A stretch of DNA of 64,000 nt, from assembly GCA_930367205.1 (NCBI GenBank), contig OV884012.1:32460796-32524795 (forward strand), read 5' to 3'. The position numbers were made by a program, and so were the translations under genes. The DNA is from Acanthosoma haemorrhoidale. Taxonomy: Eukaryota; Arthropoda; Insecta; Hemiptera; Acanthosomatidae. The stretch's first letter is position 1, and each line of letters begins with the position of its first letter. A model generated the notes under the pieces. That model was not told where the DNA came from, did no database searches, and saw nothing but the letters and a program-made list of their open reading frames with translations. Positions 37,701-51,499 of the stretch are shown here, piece after piece.

Positions 37701-40700
37701 GACACAATATCAACCATACAGACAGTTAATGACTACACACATTACAAACGATTGACATACTGATGTAGATAAGATGGGAGCCAGTTTAGCAAAAAAACAG
37801 CCTGGCCAACATATACACCTGTAGGGACATTAAGAAAACGAAATGAGAATCGAAAGATGATTTTATTCTTTTTTCGTTTTTTTCATGTTCCAAACGATTG
37901 GCCCGCAAGAAGGGGATCGGGGAACCGACTGTCCTGTTGGACAGGAGGAGACCCCCGGTTGCCAAGCGCCTACCACCACGTCCAGGACTTGTTCCTACGT
38001 GCGGGCTGGACATTTCTGTGTACTCAGAAATGACTAACGGTGGAGGCTAGGGTGGTAACGGGGCAGTATATACACAGACGCTATTCCCACAATGGAACAA
38101 CTTAATAGTTTAAGAATACGCAGCTTGATTGACGTCTTTTTATCAATTGGATTAAGTAGTAGAAACAACAGACGACATAATACGCATAACTAAATATATC
38201 TTCTTCTATAGGTTCCCCCTTTAGTGCCTCTCAGTGTAGAGGAGCATCCAGCCGGGAATTCTATTCTTCGTTATTACCAGGTGATTTCCACGCTTCTCGG
38301 AGCCCTTTCGTTTCGCCTTACTGAGTCGTTTATCGAAGCAGAGATAGGGCATTCTAGGGCGACCCTAAGTCTTTTGCCATCAGGGACATATTCCATGGTC
38401 TTTGGAGGATCTCTGTGGTCATCGCATCCTGATAACATGGCCGAACCACTTTATCTGACGAGTTTCTAGGTGCTCCATTAGTAGGGCTGTCTGCAGTTCC
38501 TGACAATTTTTTTCATTACGATCTCGGTCTCTCCTTGTTCCTCCAATCATCCTTTACAGAAATTTAATTTCGGCAGCGGTGATTCTGCTCTTCGGTTAAA
38601 TTTTTATTATCCAATTCTCAGCTCCATACAAAAGTATGGGCAGATATACTGTCTTGAAGATGTGTAGCTTCACATCTTTGCCTACTTATCTCCTATCTAC
38701 CACAGTGGGTAATATGTGGCACAACTGAATGGTTTAAGAATACGCAGCTCTATTGACGTCTTTGTATAAATGGGAGTAAGTAGTGTTAACAACAGATTAC
38801 ATATAACGCAAAACTAAATACACACTGACACAATATCAACCATACAGACAGTTAATGACTACACACATTACAAACGATTGACATACTGATGTAGATAAGA
38901 TGGGAGCCAGTTTAGCAAAAAAACAGCCTGGCCAACATATACACCTGTAGGGACATTAAGAAAACGAAATGAGAATCGAAAGATGATTTTATTCTTTTTT
39001 CGTTTTTTTCATGTTCCAAACGATTGGCCCGCAAGAAGGGGATCGGGGAACCGACTGTCCTGTTGGACAGGAGGAGACCCCCGGTTGCCAAGCGCCTACC
39101 ACCACGTCCAGGACTTGTTCCTACGTGCGGGCTGGACATTTCTGTGTACTCAGAAATGACTAACGGTGGAGGCTAGGGGGGTAACGGGGCAGTATATACA
39201 CAGACGCTATTCCCACAATGGAACAACTTAATAGTTTAAGAATACGCAGCTTGATTGACGTCTTTTTATCAATTGGATTAAGTAGTAGAAACAACAGACG
39301 ACATAATACGCATAACTAAATATATCTTCTTCTATAGGTTCCCCCTTTAGTGCCTCTCAGTGTAGAGGAGCATCCAGCCGGGAATTCTATTCTTCGTTAT
39401 TACCAGGTGATTTCCACGCTTCTCGGAGCCCTTTCGTTTCGCCTTACTGAGTCGTTTATCGAAGCAGAGATAGGGCATTCTAGGGCGACCCTAAGTCTTT
39501 TGCCATCAGGGACATATTCCATGGTCTTTGGAGGATCTCTGTGGTCATCGCATCCTGATAACATGGCCGAACCACTTTATCTGACGAGTTTCTAGGTGCT
39601 CCATTAGTAGGGCTGTCTGCAGTTCCTGACAATTTTTTTCATTACGATCTCGGTCTCTCCTTGTTCCTCCAATCATCCTTTACAGAAATTTAATTTCGGC
39701 AGCGGTGATTCTGCTCTTCGGTTAAATTTTTATTATCCAATTCTCAGCTCCATACAAAAGTATGGGCAGATATACTGTCTTGAAGATGTGTAGCTTCACA
39801 TCTTTGCCTACTTATCTCCTATCTACCACAGTGGGTAATATGTGGCACAACTGAATGGTTTAAGAATACGCAGCTCTATTGACGTCTTTGTATAAATGGG
39901 AGTAAGTAGTGTTAACAACAGATTACATATAACGCAAAACTAAATACACACTGACACAATATCAACCATACAGACAGTTAATGACTACACACATTACAAA
40001 CGATTGACATACTGATGTAGATAAGATGGGAGCCAGTTTAGCAAAAAAACAGCCTGGCCAACATATACACCTGTAGGGACATTAAGAAAACGAAATGAGA
40101 ATCGAAAGATGATTTTATTCTTTTTTCGTTTTTTTCATGTTCCAAACGATTGGCCCGCAAGAAGGGGATCGGGGAACCGACTGTCCTGTTGGACAGGAGG
40201 AGACCCCCGGTTGCCAAGCGCCTACCACCACGTCCAGGACTTGTTCCTACGTGCGGGCTGGACATTTCTGTGTACTCAGAAATGACTAACGGTGGAGGCT
40301 AGGGGGGTAACGGGGCAGTATATACACAGACGCTATTCCCACAATGGAACAACTTAATAGTTTAAGAATACGCAGCTTGATTGACGTCTTTTTATCAATT
40401 GGATTAAGTAGTAGAAACAACAGACGACATAATACGCATAACTAAATACTTCTTCTTCTATAGGTTCCCCCTTTAGTGCCTCTCAGTGTAGAGGAGCATC
40501 CAGCCGGGAATTCTATTCTTCGTTATTACCAGGTGATTTCCACGCTTGTCGGAGCCCTTTCGTTTCGCCTTACTGAGTCGTTTATCGAAGCAGAGATAGG
40601 GCATTCTAGGGCGACCCTAAGTCTTTTGCCATCAGGGACATATTCCATGGTCTTTGGAGGATCTCTGTGGTCATCGCATCCTGATAACATGGCCGAACCA

Positions 40701-43700
40701 CTTTATCTGACGAGTTTCTAGGTGCTCCATTAGTAGGGCTGTCTGCAGTTCCTGACAATTTTTTTCATTACGATCTCGGTCTCTCCTTGTTCCTCCAATC
40801 ATCCTTTACAGAAATTTAATTTCGGCAGCGGTGATTCTGCTCTTCGGTTAAATTTTTATTATCCAATTCTCAGCTCCATACAAAAGTATGGGCAGATATA
40901 CTGTCTTGAAGATGTGTAGCTTCACATCTTTGCCTACTTATCTCCTATCTACCACAGTGGGTAATATGTGGCACAACTGAATGGTTTAAGAATACGCAGC
41001 TCTATTGACGTCTTTGTATAAATGGGAGTAAGTAGTGTTAACAACAGATTACATATAACGCAAAACTAAATACACACTGACACAATATCAACCATACAGA
41101 CAGTTAATGACTACACACATTACAAACGATTGACATACTGATGTAGATAAGATGGGAGCCAGTTTAGCAAAAAAACAGCCTGGCCAACATATACACCTTT
41201 AGGGACATTAAGAAAACGAAATGAGAATCGAAAGATGATTTTATTCTTTTTTCGTTTTTTTCATGTTCCAAACGATTGGCCCGCAAGAAGGGGATCGGGG
41301 AACCGACTGTCCTGTTGGACAGGAGGAGACCCCCGGTTGCCAAGCGCCTACCACCACGTCCAGGACTTGTTCCTACGTGCGGGCTGGACATTTCTGTGTA
41401 CTCAGAAATGACTAACGGTGGAGGCTAGGGTGGTAACGGGGCAGTATATACACAGACGCTATTCCCACAATGGAACAACTTAATAGTTTAAGAATACGCA
41501 GCTTGATTGACGTCTTTTTATCAATTGGATTAAGTAGTAGAAACAACAGACGACATAATACGCATAACTAAATACTTCTTCTTCTATAGGTTCCCCCTTT
41601 AGTGCCTCTCAGTGTAGAGGAGCATCCAGCCGGGAATTCTATTCTTCGTTATTACCAGGTGATTTCCACGCTTGTCGGAGCCCTTTCGTTTCGCCTTACT
41701 GAGTCGTTTATCGAAGCAGAGATAGGGCATTCTAGGGCGACCCTAAGTCTTTTGCCATCAGGGACATATTCCATGGTCTTTGGAGGATCTCTGTGGTCAT
41801 CGCATCCTGATAACATGGCCGAACCACTTTATCTGACGAGTTTCTAGGTGCTCCATTAGTAGGGCTGTCTGCAGTTCCTGACAATTTTTTTCATTACGAT
41901 CTCGGTCTCTCCTTGTTCCTCCAATCATCCTTTACAGAAATTTATTTTCGGCAGCGGTGATTCTGCTCTTCGGTTAAATTTTTATTATCCAATTCTCAGC
42001 TCCATACAAAAGTATGGGCAGATATACTGTCTTGAAGATGTGTAGCTTCACATCTTTGCCTTCTTATCTCCAATCTAACACAGTGGGTAATATGTGGCAC
42101 AACTGAATGGTTTAAGAATACGCAGCTCTATTGACGTCTTTGTATAAATGGGAGTAAGTAGTGTTAACAACAGATTACATATAACGCAAAACTAAATACA
42201 CACAGACACAATATCAACCATACAGACAGTTAATGACTACACACATTACAAACGATTGACATACTGATGTAGATAAGATGGGAGCCAGTTTAGCAAAAAA
42301 ACAGCCTGGCCAACATATACACCTGTAGGGACATTAAGAAAACGAAATGAGAATCGAAAGATGATTTTATTCTTTTTTCGTTTTTTTCATGTTCCAAACG
42401 ATTGGTCCGCAATAAGGGGATCGGGGAACCGACTGTCCTGTTGGACAGGAGGAGACCCCCGGTTGCCAAGCGCCTACCACCACGTCCAGGACTTGTTCCT
42501 ACGTGCGGGCTGGACATTTCTGTGTACTCAGAAATGACTAACGGTGGAGGCTAGGGGGGTAACGGGGCAGTATATACCCAGACGCTATTCCCACAATGGA
42601 ACAACTTAATAGTTTAAGAATACGCAGCTTGATTGACGTCTTTTTATCAATTGGATTAAGTAGTAGAAACAACAGACGACATAATACGCATAACTAAATA
42701 CTTCTTCTTCTATAGGTTCCCCCTTTAGTGCCTCTCAGTGTAGAGGAGCATCCAGCCGGGAATTCTATTCTTCGTTATTACCAGGTGATTTCCACGCTTG
42801 TCGGAGCCCTTTCGTTTCGCCTTACTGAGTCGTTTATCGAAGCAGAGATAGGGCATTCTAGGGCGACCCTAAGTCTTTTGCCATCAGGGACATATTCCAT
42901 GGTCTTTGGAGGATCTCTGTGGTCATCGCATCCTGATAACATGGCCGAACCACTTTATCTGACGAGTTTCTAGGTGCTCCATTAGTAGGGCTGTCTGCAG
43001 TTCCTGACAATTTTTTTCATTACGATCTCGGTCTCTCCTTGTTCCTCCAATCATCCTTTAAAGAAATTTAATTTCGGCAGCGGTGATTCTGCTCTTCGGT
43101 TAAATTTTTATTATCCAATTCTCAGCTCCATACAAAAGTATGGGCAGATATACTGTCTTGAAGATGTGTAGCTTCACATCTTTGCCTACTTATCTCCTAT
43201 CTACCACAGTGGGTAATATGTGGCACAACTGAATGGTTTAAGAATACGCAGCTCTATTGACGTCTTTGTATAAATGGGAGTAAGTAGTGTTAACAACAGA
43301 TTACATATAACGCAAAACTAAATACACACTGACACAATATCAACCATACAGACAGTTAATGACTACACACATTACAAACGATTGACATACTGATGTAGAT
43401 AAGATGGGAGCCAGTTTAGCAAAAAAACAGCCTGGCCAACATATACACCTGTAGGGACATTAAGAAAACGAAATGAGAATCGAAAGATGATTTTATTCTT
43501 TTTTCGTTTTTTTCATGTTCCAAACGATTGGCCCGCAAGAAGGGGATCGGGGAACCGACTGTCCTGTTGGACAGGAGGAGACCCCCGGTTGCCAAGCGCC
43601 TACCACCACGTCCAGGACTTGTTCCTACGTGCGGGCTGGACATTTCTGTGTACTCAGAAATGACTAACGGTGGATGCTAGGGTGGTAACGGGGCAGTATA

Positions 43701-46596
43701 TACACAGACGCTATTCCCACAATGGAACAACTTAATAGTTTAAGAATACGCAGCTTGATTGACGTCTTTTTATCAATTGGATTAAGTAGTAGAAACAACA
43801 GACGACATAATACGCATAACTAAATACTTCTTCTTCTATAGGTTCCCCCTTTAGTGCCTCTCAGTGTAGAGGAGCATCCAGCCGGGAATTCTATTCTTCG
43901 TTATTACCAGGTGATTTCCACGCTTGTCGGAGCCCTTTCGTTTCGCCTTACTGAGTCGTTTATCGAAGCAGATATAGGGCATTCTAGGGCGACCCTATGT
44001 CTTTTGCCATCAGGGACATATTCCGTGGTCTTTGGAGGATCTCTGTGGTCATCGCATCCTGATAACATGGCCGAACCACTTTATCTGACGAGTTTCTAGG
44101 TGCTCCATTAGTAGGGCTGTCTGCAGTTCCTGACAATTTTTTTCATTACGATCTCGGTCTCTCCTTGTTCCTCCAATCATCCTTTACAGAAATTTAATTT
44201 CGGCAGCGGTGATTCTGCTCTTCGGTTAAATTTTTATTATCCAATTCTCAGCTCCATACAAAAGTATGGGCAGATATACTGTCTTGAAGATGTGTAGCTT
44301 CACATCTTTGCCTTCTTATCTCCAATCTAACACAGTGGGTAATATGTGGCACAACTGAATGGTTTAAGAATACGCAGCTTGATTGACGTCTTTGTATAAA
44401 TGGGAGTAAGTAGTGTTAACAACAGATTACATATAACGCAAAACTAAATACACACAGACACAATATCAACCATACAGACAGTTAATGACTACACACATTA
44501 CAAACGATTGACATACTGATGTAGATAAGATGGGAGCCAGTTTAGCAAAAAAACAGCCTGGCCAACATATACACCTGTAGGGACATTAAGAAAACGAAAT
44601 GAGAATCGAAAGATGATTTTATTCTTTTTTCGTTTTTTTCATGTTCCAAACGATTGGTCCGCAAGAAGGGGATCGGGGAACCGACTGTCCTGTTGGACAG
44701 GAGGAGACCCCCGGTTGCCAAGCGCCTACCACCACGTCCAGGACTTGTTCCTACGTGCGGGCTGGACATTTCTGTGTACTCAGAAATGACTAACGGTGGA
44801 GGCTAGGGGGGTAACGGGGCAGTATATACCCAGACGCTATTCCCACAATGGAACAACTTAATAGTTTAAGAATACGCAGCTTGATTGACGTCTTTTTATC
44901 AATTGGATTAAGTAGTAGAAACAACAGACGACATAATACGCATAACTAAATACTTCTTCTTCTATAGGTTCCCCCTTTAGTGCCTCTCAGTGTAGAGGAG
45001 CATCCAGCCGGGAATTCTATTCTTCGTTATTACCAGGTGATTTCCACGCTTGTCGGAGCCCTTTTGTTTCGCCTTACTGAGTCGTTTATCGAAGCAGAGA
45101 TAGGGCATTCTAGGGCGACCCTAAGTCTTTTGCCATCAGGGACATATTCCATGGTCTTTGGAGGATCTCTGTGGTCATCGCATCCTGATAACATGGCCGA
45201 ACCACTTTATCTGACGAGTTTCTAGGTGCTCCATTAGTAGGGCTGTCTGCAGTTCCTGACAATTTTTTTCATTACGATCTCGGTCTCTCCTTGTTCCTCC
45301 AATCATCCTTTACAGAAATTTAATTTCGGCAGCGGTGATTCTGCTCTTCGGTTAAATTTTTATTATCCAATTCTCAGCTCCATACAAAAGTATGGGCAGA
45401 TATACTGTCTTGAAGATGTGTAGCTTCACATCTTTGCCTACTTATCTCCTATCTACCACAGTGGGTAATATGTGGCACAACTGAATGGTTTAAGAATACG
45501 CAGCTCTATTGACGTCTTTGTATAAATGGGAGTAAGTAGTGTTAACAACAGATTACATATAACGCAAAACTAAATACACACTGACACAATATCAACCATA
45601 CAGACAGTTAATGACTACACACATTACAAACGATTGACATACTGATGTAGATAAGATGGGAGCCAGTTTAGCAAAAAAACAGCCTGGCCAACATATACAC
45701 CTGTAGGGACATTAAGAAAACGAAATGAGAATCGAAAGATGATTTTATTCTTTTTTCGTTTTTTTCATGTTCCAAACGATTGGCCCGCAAGAAGGGGATC
45801 GGGGAACCGACTGTCCTGTTGGACAGGAGGAGACCCCCGGTTGCCAAGCGCCTACCACCACGTCCAGGACTTGTTCCTACGTGCGGGCTGGACATTTCTG
45901 TGTACTCAGAAATGACTAACGGTGGAGGCTAGGGTGGTAACGGGGCAGTATATACACAGACGCTATTCCCACAATGGAACAACTTAATAGTTTAAGAATA
46001 CGCAGCTTGATTGACGTCTTTTTATCAATTAGATTAAGTAGTAGAAACAACAGACGACATAATACGCATAACTAAATACTTCTTCTTCTATAGGTTCCCC
46101 CTTTAGTGCCTCTCAGTGTAGAGGAGCATCCAGCCGGGAATTCTATTCTTCGTTATTACCAGGTGATTTCCACGCTTGTCGGAGCCCTTTCGTTTCGCCT
46201 TACTGAGTCGTTTATCGAAGCAGAGATAGGGCATTCTAGGGCGACCCTAAGTCTTTTGCCATCAGGGACATATTCCATGGTCTTTGGAGGATCTCTGTGG
46301 TCATCGCATCCTGATAACATGGCCGAACCACTTTATCTGACGAGTTTCTAGGTGCTCCATTAGTAGGGCTGTCTGCAGTTCCTGACAATTTTTTTCATTA
46401 CGATCTCGGTCTCTCCTTGTTCCTCCAATCATCCTTTACAGAAATTTAATTTCGGCAGCGGTGATTCTGCTCTTCGGTTAAATTTTTATTATCCAATTCT
46501 CAGCTCCATACAAAAGTATGGGCAGATATACTGTCTTGAAGATGTGTAGCTTCACATCTTTGCCTTCTTATCTCCAATCTAACACAGTGGGTAATA

Positions 46597-48848
46597 TGTG
46601 GCACAACTGAATGGTTTAAGAATACGCAGCTTGATTGACGTCTTTGTATAAATGGGAGTAAGTAGTGTTAACAACAGATTACATATAACGCAAAACTAAA
46701 TACACACAGACACAATATCAACCATACAGACAGTTAATGACTACACACATTACAAACGATTGACATACTGATGTAGATAAGATGGGAGCCAGTTTAGCAA
46801 AAAAACAGCCTGGCCAACATATACACCTGTAGGGACATTAAGAAAACGAAATGAGAATCGAAAGATGATTTTATTCTTTTTTCGTTTTTTTCATGTTCCA
46901 AACGATTGGTCCGCAAGAAGGGGATCGGGGAACCGACTGTCCTGTTGGACAGGAGGAGACCCCCGGTTGCCAAGCGCCTACCACCACGTCCAGGACTTGT
47001 TCCTACGTGCGGGCTGGACATTTCTGTGTACTCAGAAATGACTAGCGGTGGAGGCTAGGGGGGTAACGGGGCAGTATATACACAGACGCTATTCCCACAA
47101 TGGAACAACTTAATAGTTTAAGAATACGCAGCTTGATTGACGTCTTTTTATCAATTGGATTAAGTAGTAGAAACAACAGACGACATAATACGCATAACTA
47201 AATACTTCTTCTTCTATAGGTTCCCCCTTTAGTGCCTCTCAGTGTAGAGGAGCATCCAGCCGGGAATTCTATTCTTCGTTATTACCAGGTGATTTCCACG
47301 CTTGTCGGAGCCCTTTCGTTTCGCCTTACTGAGTCGTTTATCGAAGCAGAGATAGGGCATTCTAGGGCGACCCTAAGTCTTTTGCCATCAGGGACATATT
47401 CCATGGTCTTTGGAGGATCTCTGTGGTCATCGCATCCTGATAACATGGCCGAACCACTTTATCTGACGAGTTTCTAGGTGCTCCATTAGTAGGGCTGTCT
47501 GCAGTTCCTGACAATTTTTTTCATTACGATCTCGGTCTCTCCTTGTTCCTCCAATCATCCTTTACAGAAATTTAATTTCGGCAGCGGTGATTCTGCTCTT
47601 CGGTTAAATTTTTATTATCCAATTCTCAGCTCCATACAAAAGTATGGGCAGATATACTGTCTTGAAGATGTGTAGCTTCACATCTTTGCCTTCTTATCTC
47701 CAATCTAACACAGTGGGTAATATGTGGCACAACTGAATGGTTTAAGAATACGCAGCTTGATTGACGTCTTTGTATAAATGGGAGTAAGTAGTGTTAACAA
47801 CAGATTACATATAACGCAAAACTAAATACACACAGACACAATATCAACCATACAGACAGTTAATGACTACACACATTACAAACGATTGACATACTGATGT
47901 AGATAAGATGGGAGCCAGTTTAGCAAAAAAACAGCCTGGCCAACATATACACCTGTAGGGACATTAAGAAAACGAAATGAGAATCGAAAGATGATTTTAT
48001 TCTTTTTTCGTTTTTTTCATGTTCCAAACGATTGGTCCGCAAGAAGGGGATCGGGGAACCGACTGTCCTGTTGGACAGGAGGAGACCCCCGGTTGCCAAG
48101 CGCCTACCACCACGTCCAGGACTTGTTCCTACGTGCGGGCTGGACATTTCTGTGTACTCAGAAATGACTAGCGGTGGAGGCTAGGGGGGTAACGGGGCAG
48201 TATATACACAGACGCTATTCCCACAATGGAACAACTTAATAGTTTAAGAATACGCAGCTTGATTGACGTCTTTTTATCAATTGGATTAAGTAGTAGAAAC
48301 AACAGACGACATAATACGCATAACTAAATACTTCTTCTTCTATAGGTTCCCCCTTTAGTGCCTCTCAGTGTAGAGGAGCATCCAGCCGGGAATTCTATTC
48401 TTCGTTATTACCAGGTGATTTCCACGCTTGTCGGAGCCCTTTCGTTTCGCCTTACTGAGTCGTTTATCGAAGCAGAGATAGGGCATTCTAGGGCGACCCT
48501 AAGTCTTTTGCCATCAGGGACATATTCCATGGTCTTTGGAGGATCTCTGTGGTCATCGCATCCTGATAACATGGCCGAACCACTTTATCTGACGAGTTTC
48601 TAGGTGCTCCATTAGTAGGGCTGTCTGCAGTTCCTGACAATTTTTTTCATTACGATCTCGGTCTCTCCTTGTTCCTCCAATCATCCTTTACAGAAATTTA
48701 ATTTCGGCAGCGGTGATTCTTCTCTTCGGTTAAATTTTTATTATCCAATTCTCAGCTCCATACAAAAGTATGGGCAGATATACTGTCTTGAAGATGTGTA
48801 GCTTCACATCTTTGCCTACTTATCTCCTATCTACCACAGTGGGTAATA
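46597..48848. repeat. Two adjacent near-identical units (single-unit duplication)
   Basis: The units 46597-47722 and 47723-48848 share GACTAGCGG in spacer Y (near 47.04 and 48.17 kb; all others seen read GACTAACGG) and ATTGGTCCGC. Both are preceded by the C-type CCTTCTTATC. A private change, GATTCTTCTC, marks the second near 48.72 kb. This is best read as duplication of one unit by unequal exchange. Confidence 0.75.
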
Positions 48849-51499
48849 TGTGGCACAACTGAATGGTTTAAGAATACGCAGCTTGATTGACGTCTTTGTA
48901 TAAATGGGAGTAAGTAGTGTTAACAACAGATTACATATAACGCAAAACTAAATACACACTGACACAATATCAACCATACAGACAGTTAATGACTACACAC
49001 ATTACAAACGATTGACATACTGATGTAGATAAGATGGGAGCCAGTTTAGCAAAAAAACAGCCTGGCCAACATATACACCTGTAGGGACATTAAGAAAACG
49101 AAATGAGAATCGAAAGATGATTTTATTCTTTTTTCGTTTTTTTCATGTTCCAAACGATTGGCCCGCAAGAAGGTGATCGGGGAACCGACTGTCCTGTTGG
49201 ACAGGAGGAGACCCCCGGTTGCCAAGCGCCTACCACCACGTCCAGGACTTGTTCCTACGTGCGGGCTGGACATTTCTGTGTACTCAGAAATGACTAACGG
49301 TGGAGGCTAGGGTGGTAACGGGGCAGTATATACACAGACGCTATTCCCACAATGGAACAACTTAATAGTTTAAGAATACGCAGCTTGATTGACGTCTTTT
49401 TATCAATTGGATTAAGTAGTAGAAACAACAGACGACATAATACGCATAACTAAATATATCTTCTTCTATAGGTTCCCCCTTTAGTGCCTCTCAGTGTAGA
49501 GGAGCATCCAGCCGGGAATTCTATTCTTCGTTATTACCAGGTGATTTCCACGCTTGTCGGAGCCCTTTCGTTTCGTCTTACTGAGTCGTTTATCGAAGCA
49601 GAGATAGGGCATTCTAGGGCGACCCTAAGTCTTTTGCCATCAGGGACATATTCCATGGTCTTTGGAGGATCTCTGTGGTCATCGCATCCTGATAACATGG
49701 CCGAACCACTTTATCTGACGAGTTTCTAGGTGCTCCATTAGTAGGGCTGTCTGCAGTTCCTGACAATTTTTTTCATTACGATCTCGGTCTCTCCTTGTTC
49801 CTCCAATCATCCTTTACAGAAATTTAATTTCGGCAGCGGTGATTCTGCTCTTCGGTTAAATTTTTATTATCCAATTCTCAGCTCCATACAAAAGTATGGG
49901 CAGATATACTGTCTTGAAGATGTGTAGCAACACATCTTTGCCTACTTATCTCCTATCTACCACAGTGGGTAATATGTGGCACAACTGAATGGTTTAAGAA
50001 TACGCAGCTCTATTGACGTCTTTGTATAAATGGGAGTAAGTAGTGTTAACAACAGATTACATATAACGCAAAACTAAATACACACTGACACAATATCAAC
50101 CATACAGACAGTTAATGACTACACACATTACAAACGATTGACATACTGATGTAGATAAGATGGGAGCCAGTTTAGCAAAAAAACAGCCTGGCCAACATAT
50201 ACACCTGTAGGGACATTAAGAAAACGAAATGAGAATCGAAAGATGATTTTATTCTTTTTTCGTTTTTTTCATGTTCCAAACGATTGGTCCGCAAGAAGGG
50301 GATCGGGGAACCGACTGTCCTGTTGGACAGGAGGAGACCCCCGGTTGCCAAGCGCCTACCACCACGTCCAGGACTTGTTCCTACGTGCGGGCTGGACATT
50401 TCTGTGTACTCAGAAATGACTAACGGTGGAGGCTAGGGGGGTAACGGGGCAGTATATACACAGACGCTATTCCCACAATGGAACAACTTAATAGTTTAAG
50501 AATACGCAGCTTGATTGACGTCTTTTTATCAATTGGATTAAGTAGTAGAAACAACAGACGACATAATACGCATAACTAAATACTTCTTCTTCTATAGGTT
50601 CCCCCTTTAGTGCCTCTCAGTGTAGAGGAGCATCCAGCCGGGAATTCTATTCTTCGTTATTACCAGGTGATTTCCACGCTTGTCGGAGCCCTTTCGTTTC
50701 GCCTTACTGAGTCGTTTATCGAAGCAGAGATAGGGCATTCTAGGGCGACCCTAAGTCTTTTGCCATCAGGGACATATTCCATGGTCTTTGGAGGATCTCT
50801 GTGGTCATCGCATCCTGATAACATGGCCGAACCACTTTATCTGACGAGTTTCTAGGTACTCCATTAGTAGGGCTGTCTGCAGTTCCTGACAATTTTTTTC
50901 ATTACGATCTCGGTCTCTCCTTGTTCCTCCAATCATCCTTTACAGAAATTTAATTTCGGCAGCGGTGATTCTGCTCTTCGGTTAAATTTTTATTATCCAA
51001 TTCTCAGCTCCATACAAAAGTATGGGCAGATATATTGTCTTGAAGATGTGTAGCTTCACATCTTTGCCTACTTATCTCCTATCTACCACAGTGGGTAATA
51101 TGTGGCACAACTGAATGGTTTAAGAATACGCAGCTTGATTGACGTCTTTGTATAAATGGGAGTAAGTAGTGTTAACAACAGATTACATATAACGCAAAAC
51201 TAAATACACACAGACACAATATCAACCATACAGACAGTTAATGACTACACACATTACAAACGATTGACATACTGATGTAGATAAGATGGGAGCCAGTTTA
51301 GCAAAAAAACAGCCTGGCCAACATATACACCTGTAGGGACATTAAGAAAACGAAATGAGAATCGAAAGATGATTTTATTCTTTTTTCGTTTTTTTCATGT
51401 TCCAAACGATTGGCCCGCAAGAAGGGGATCGGGGAACCGACTGTCCTGTTGGACAGGAGGAGACCCCCGGTTGCCAAGCGCCTACCACCACGTCCAGGA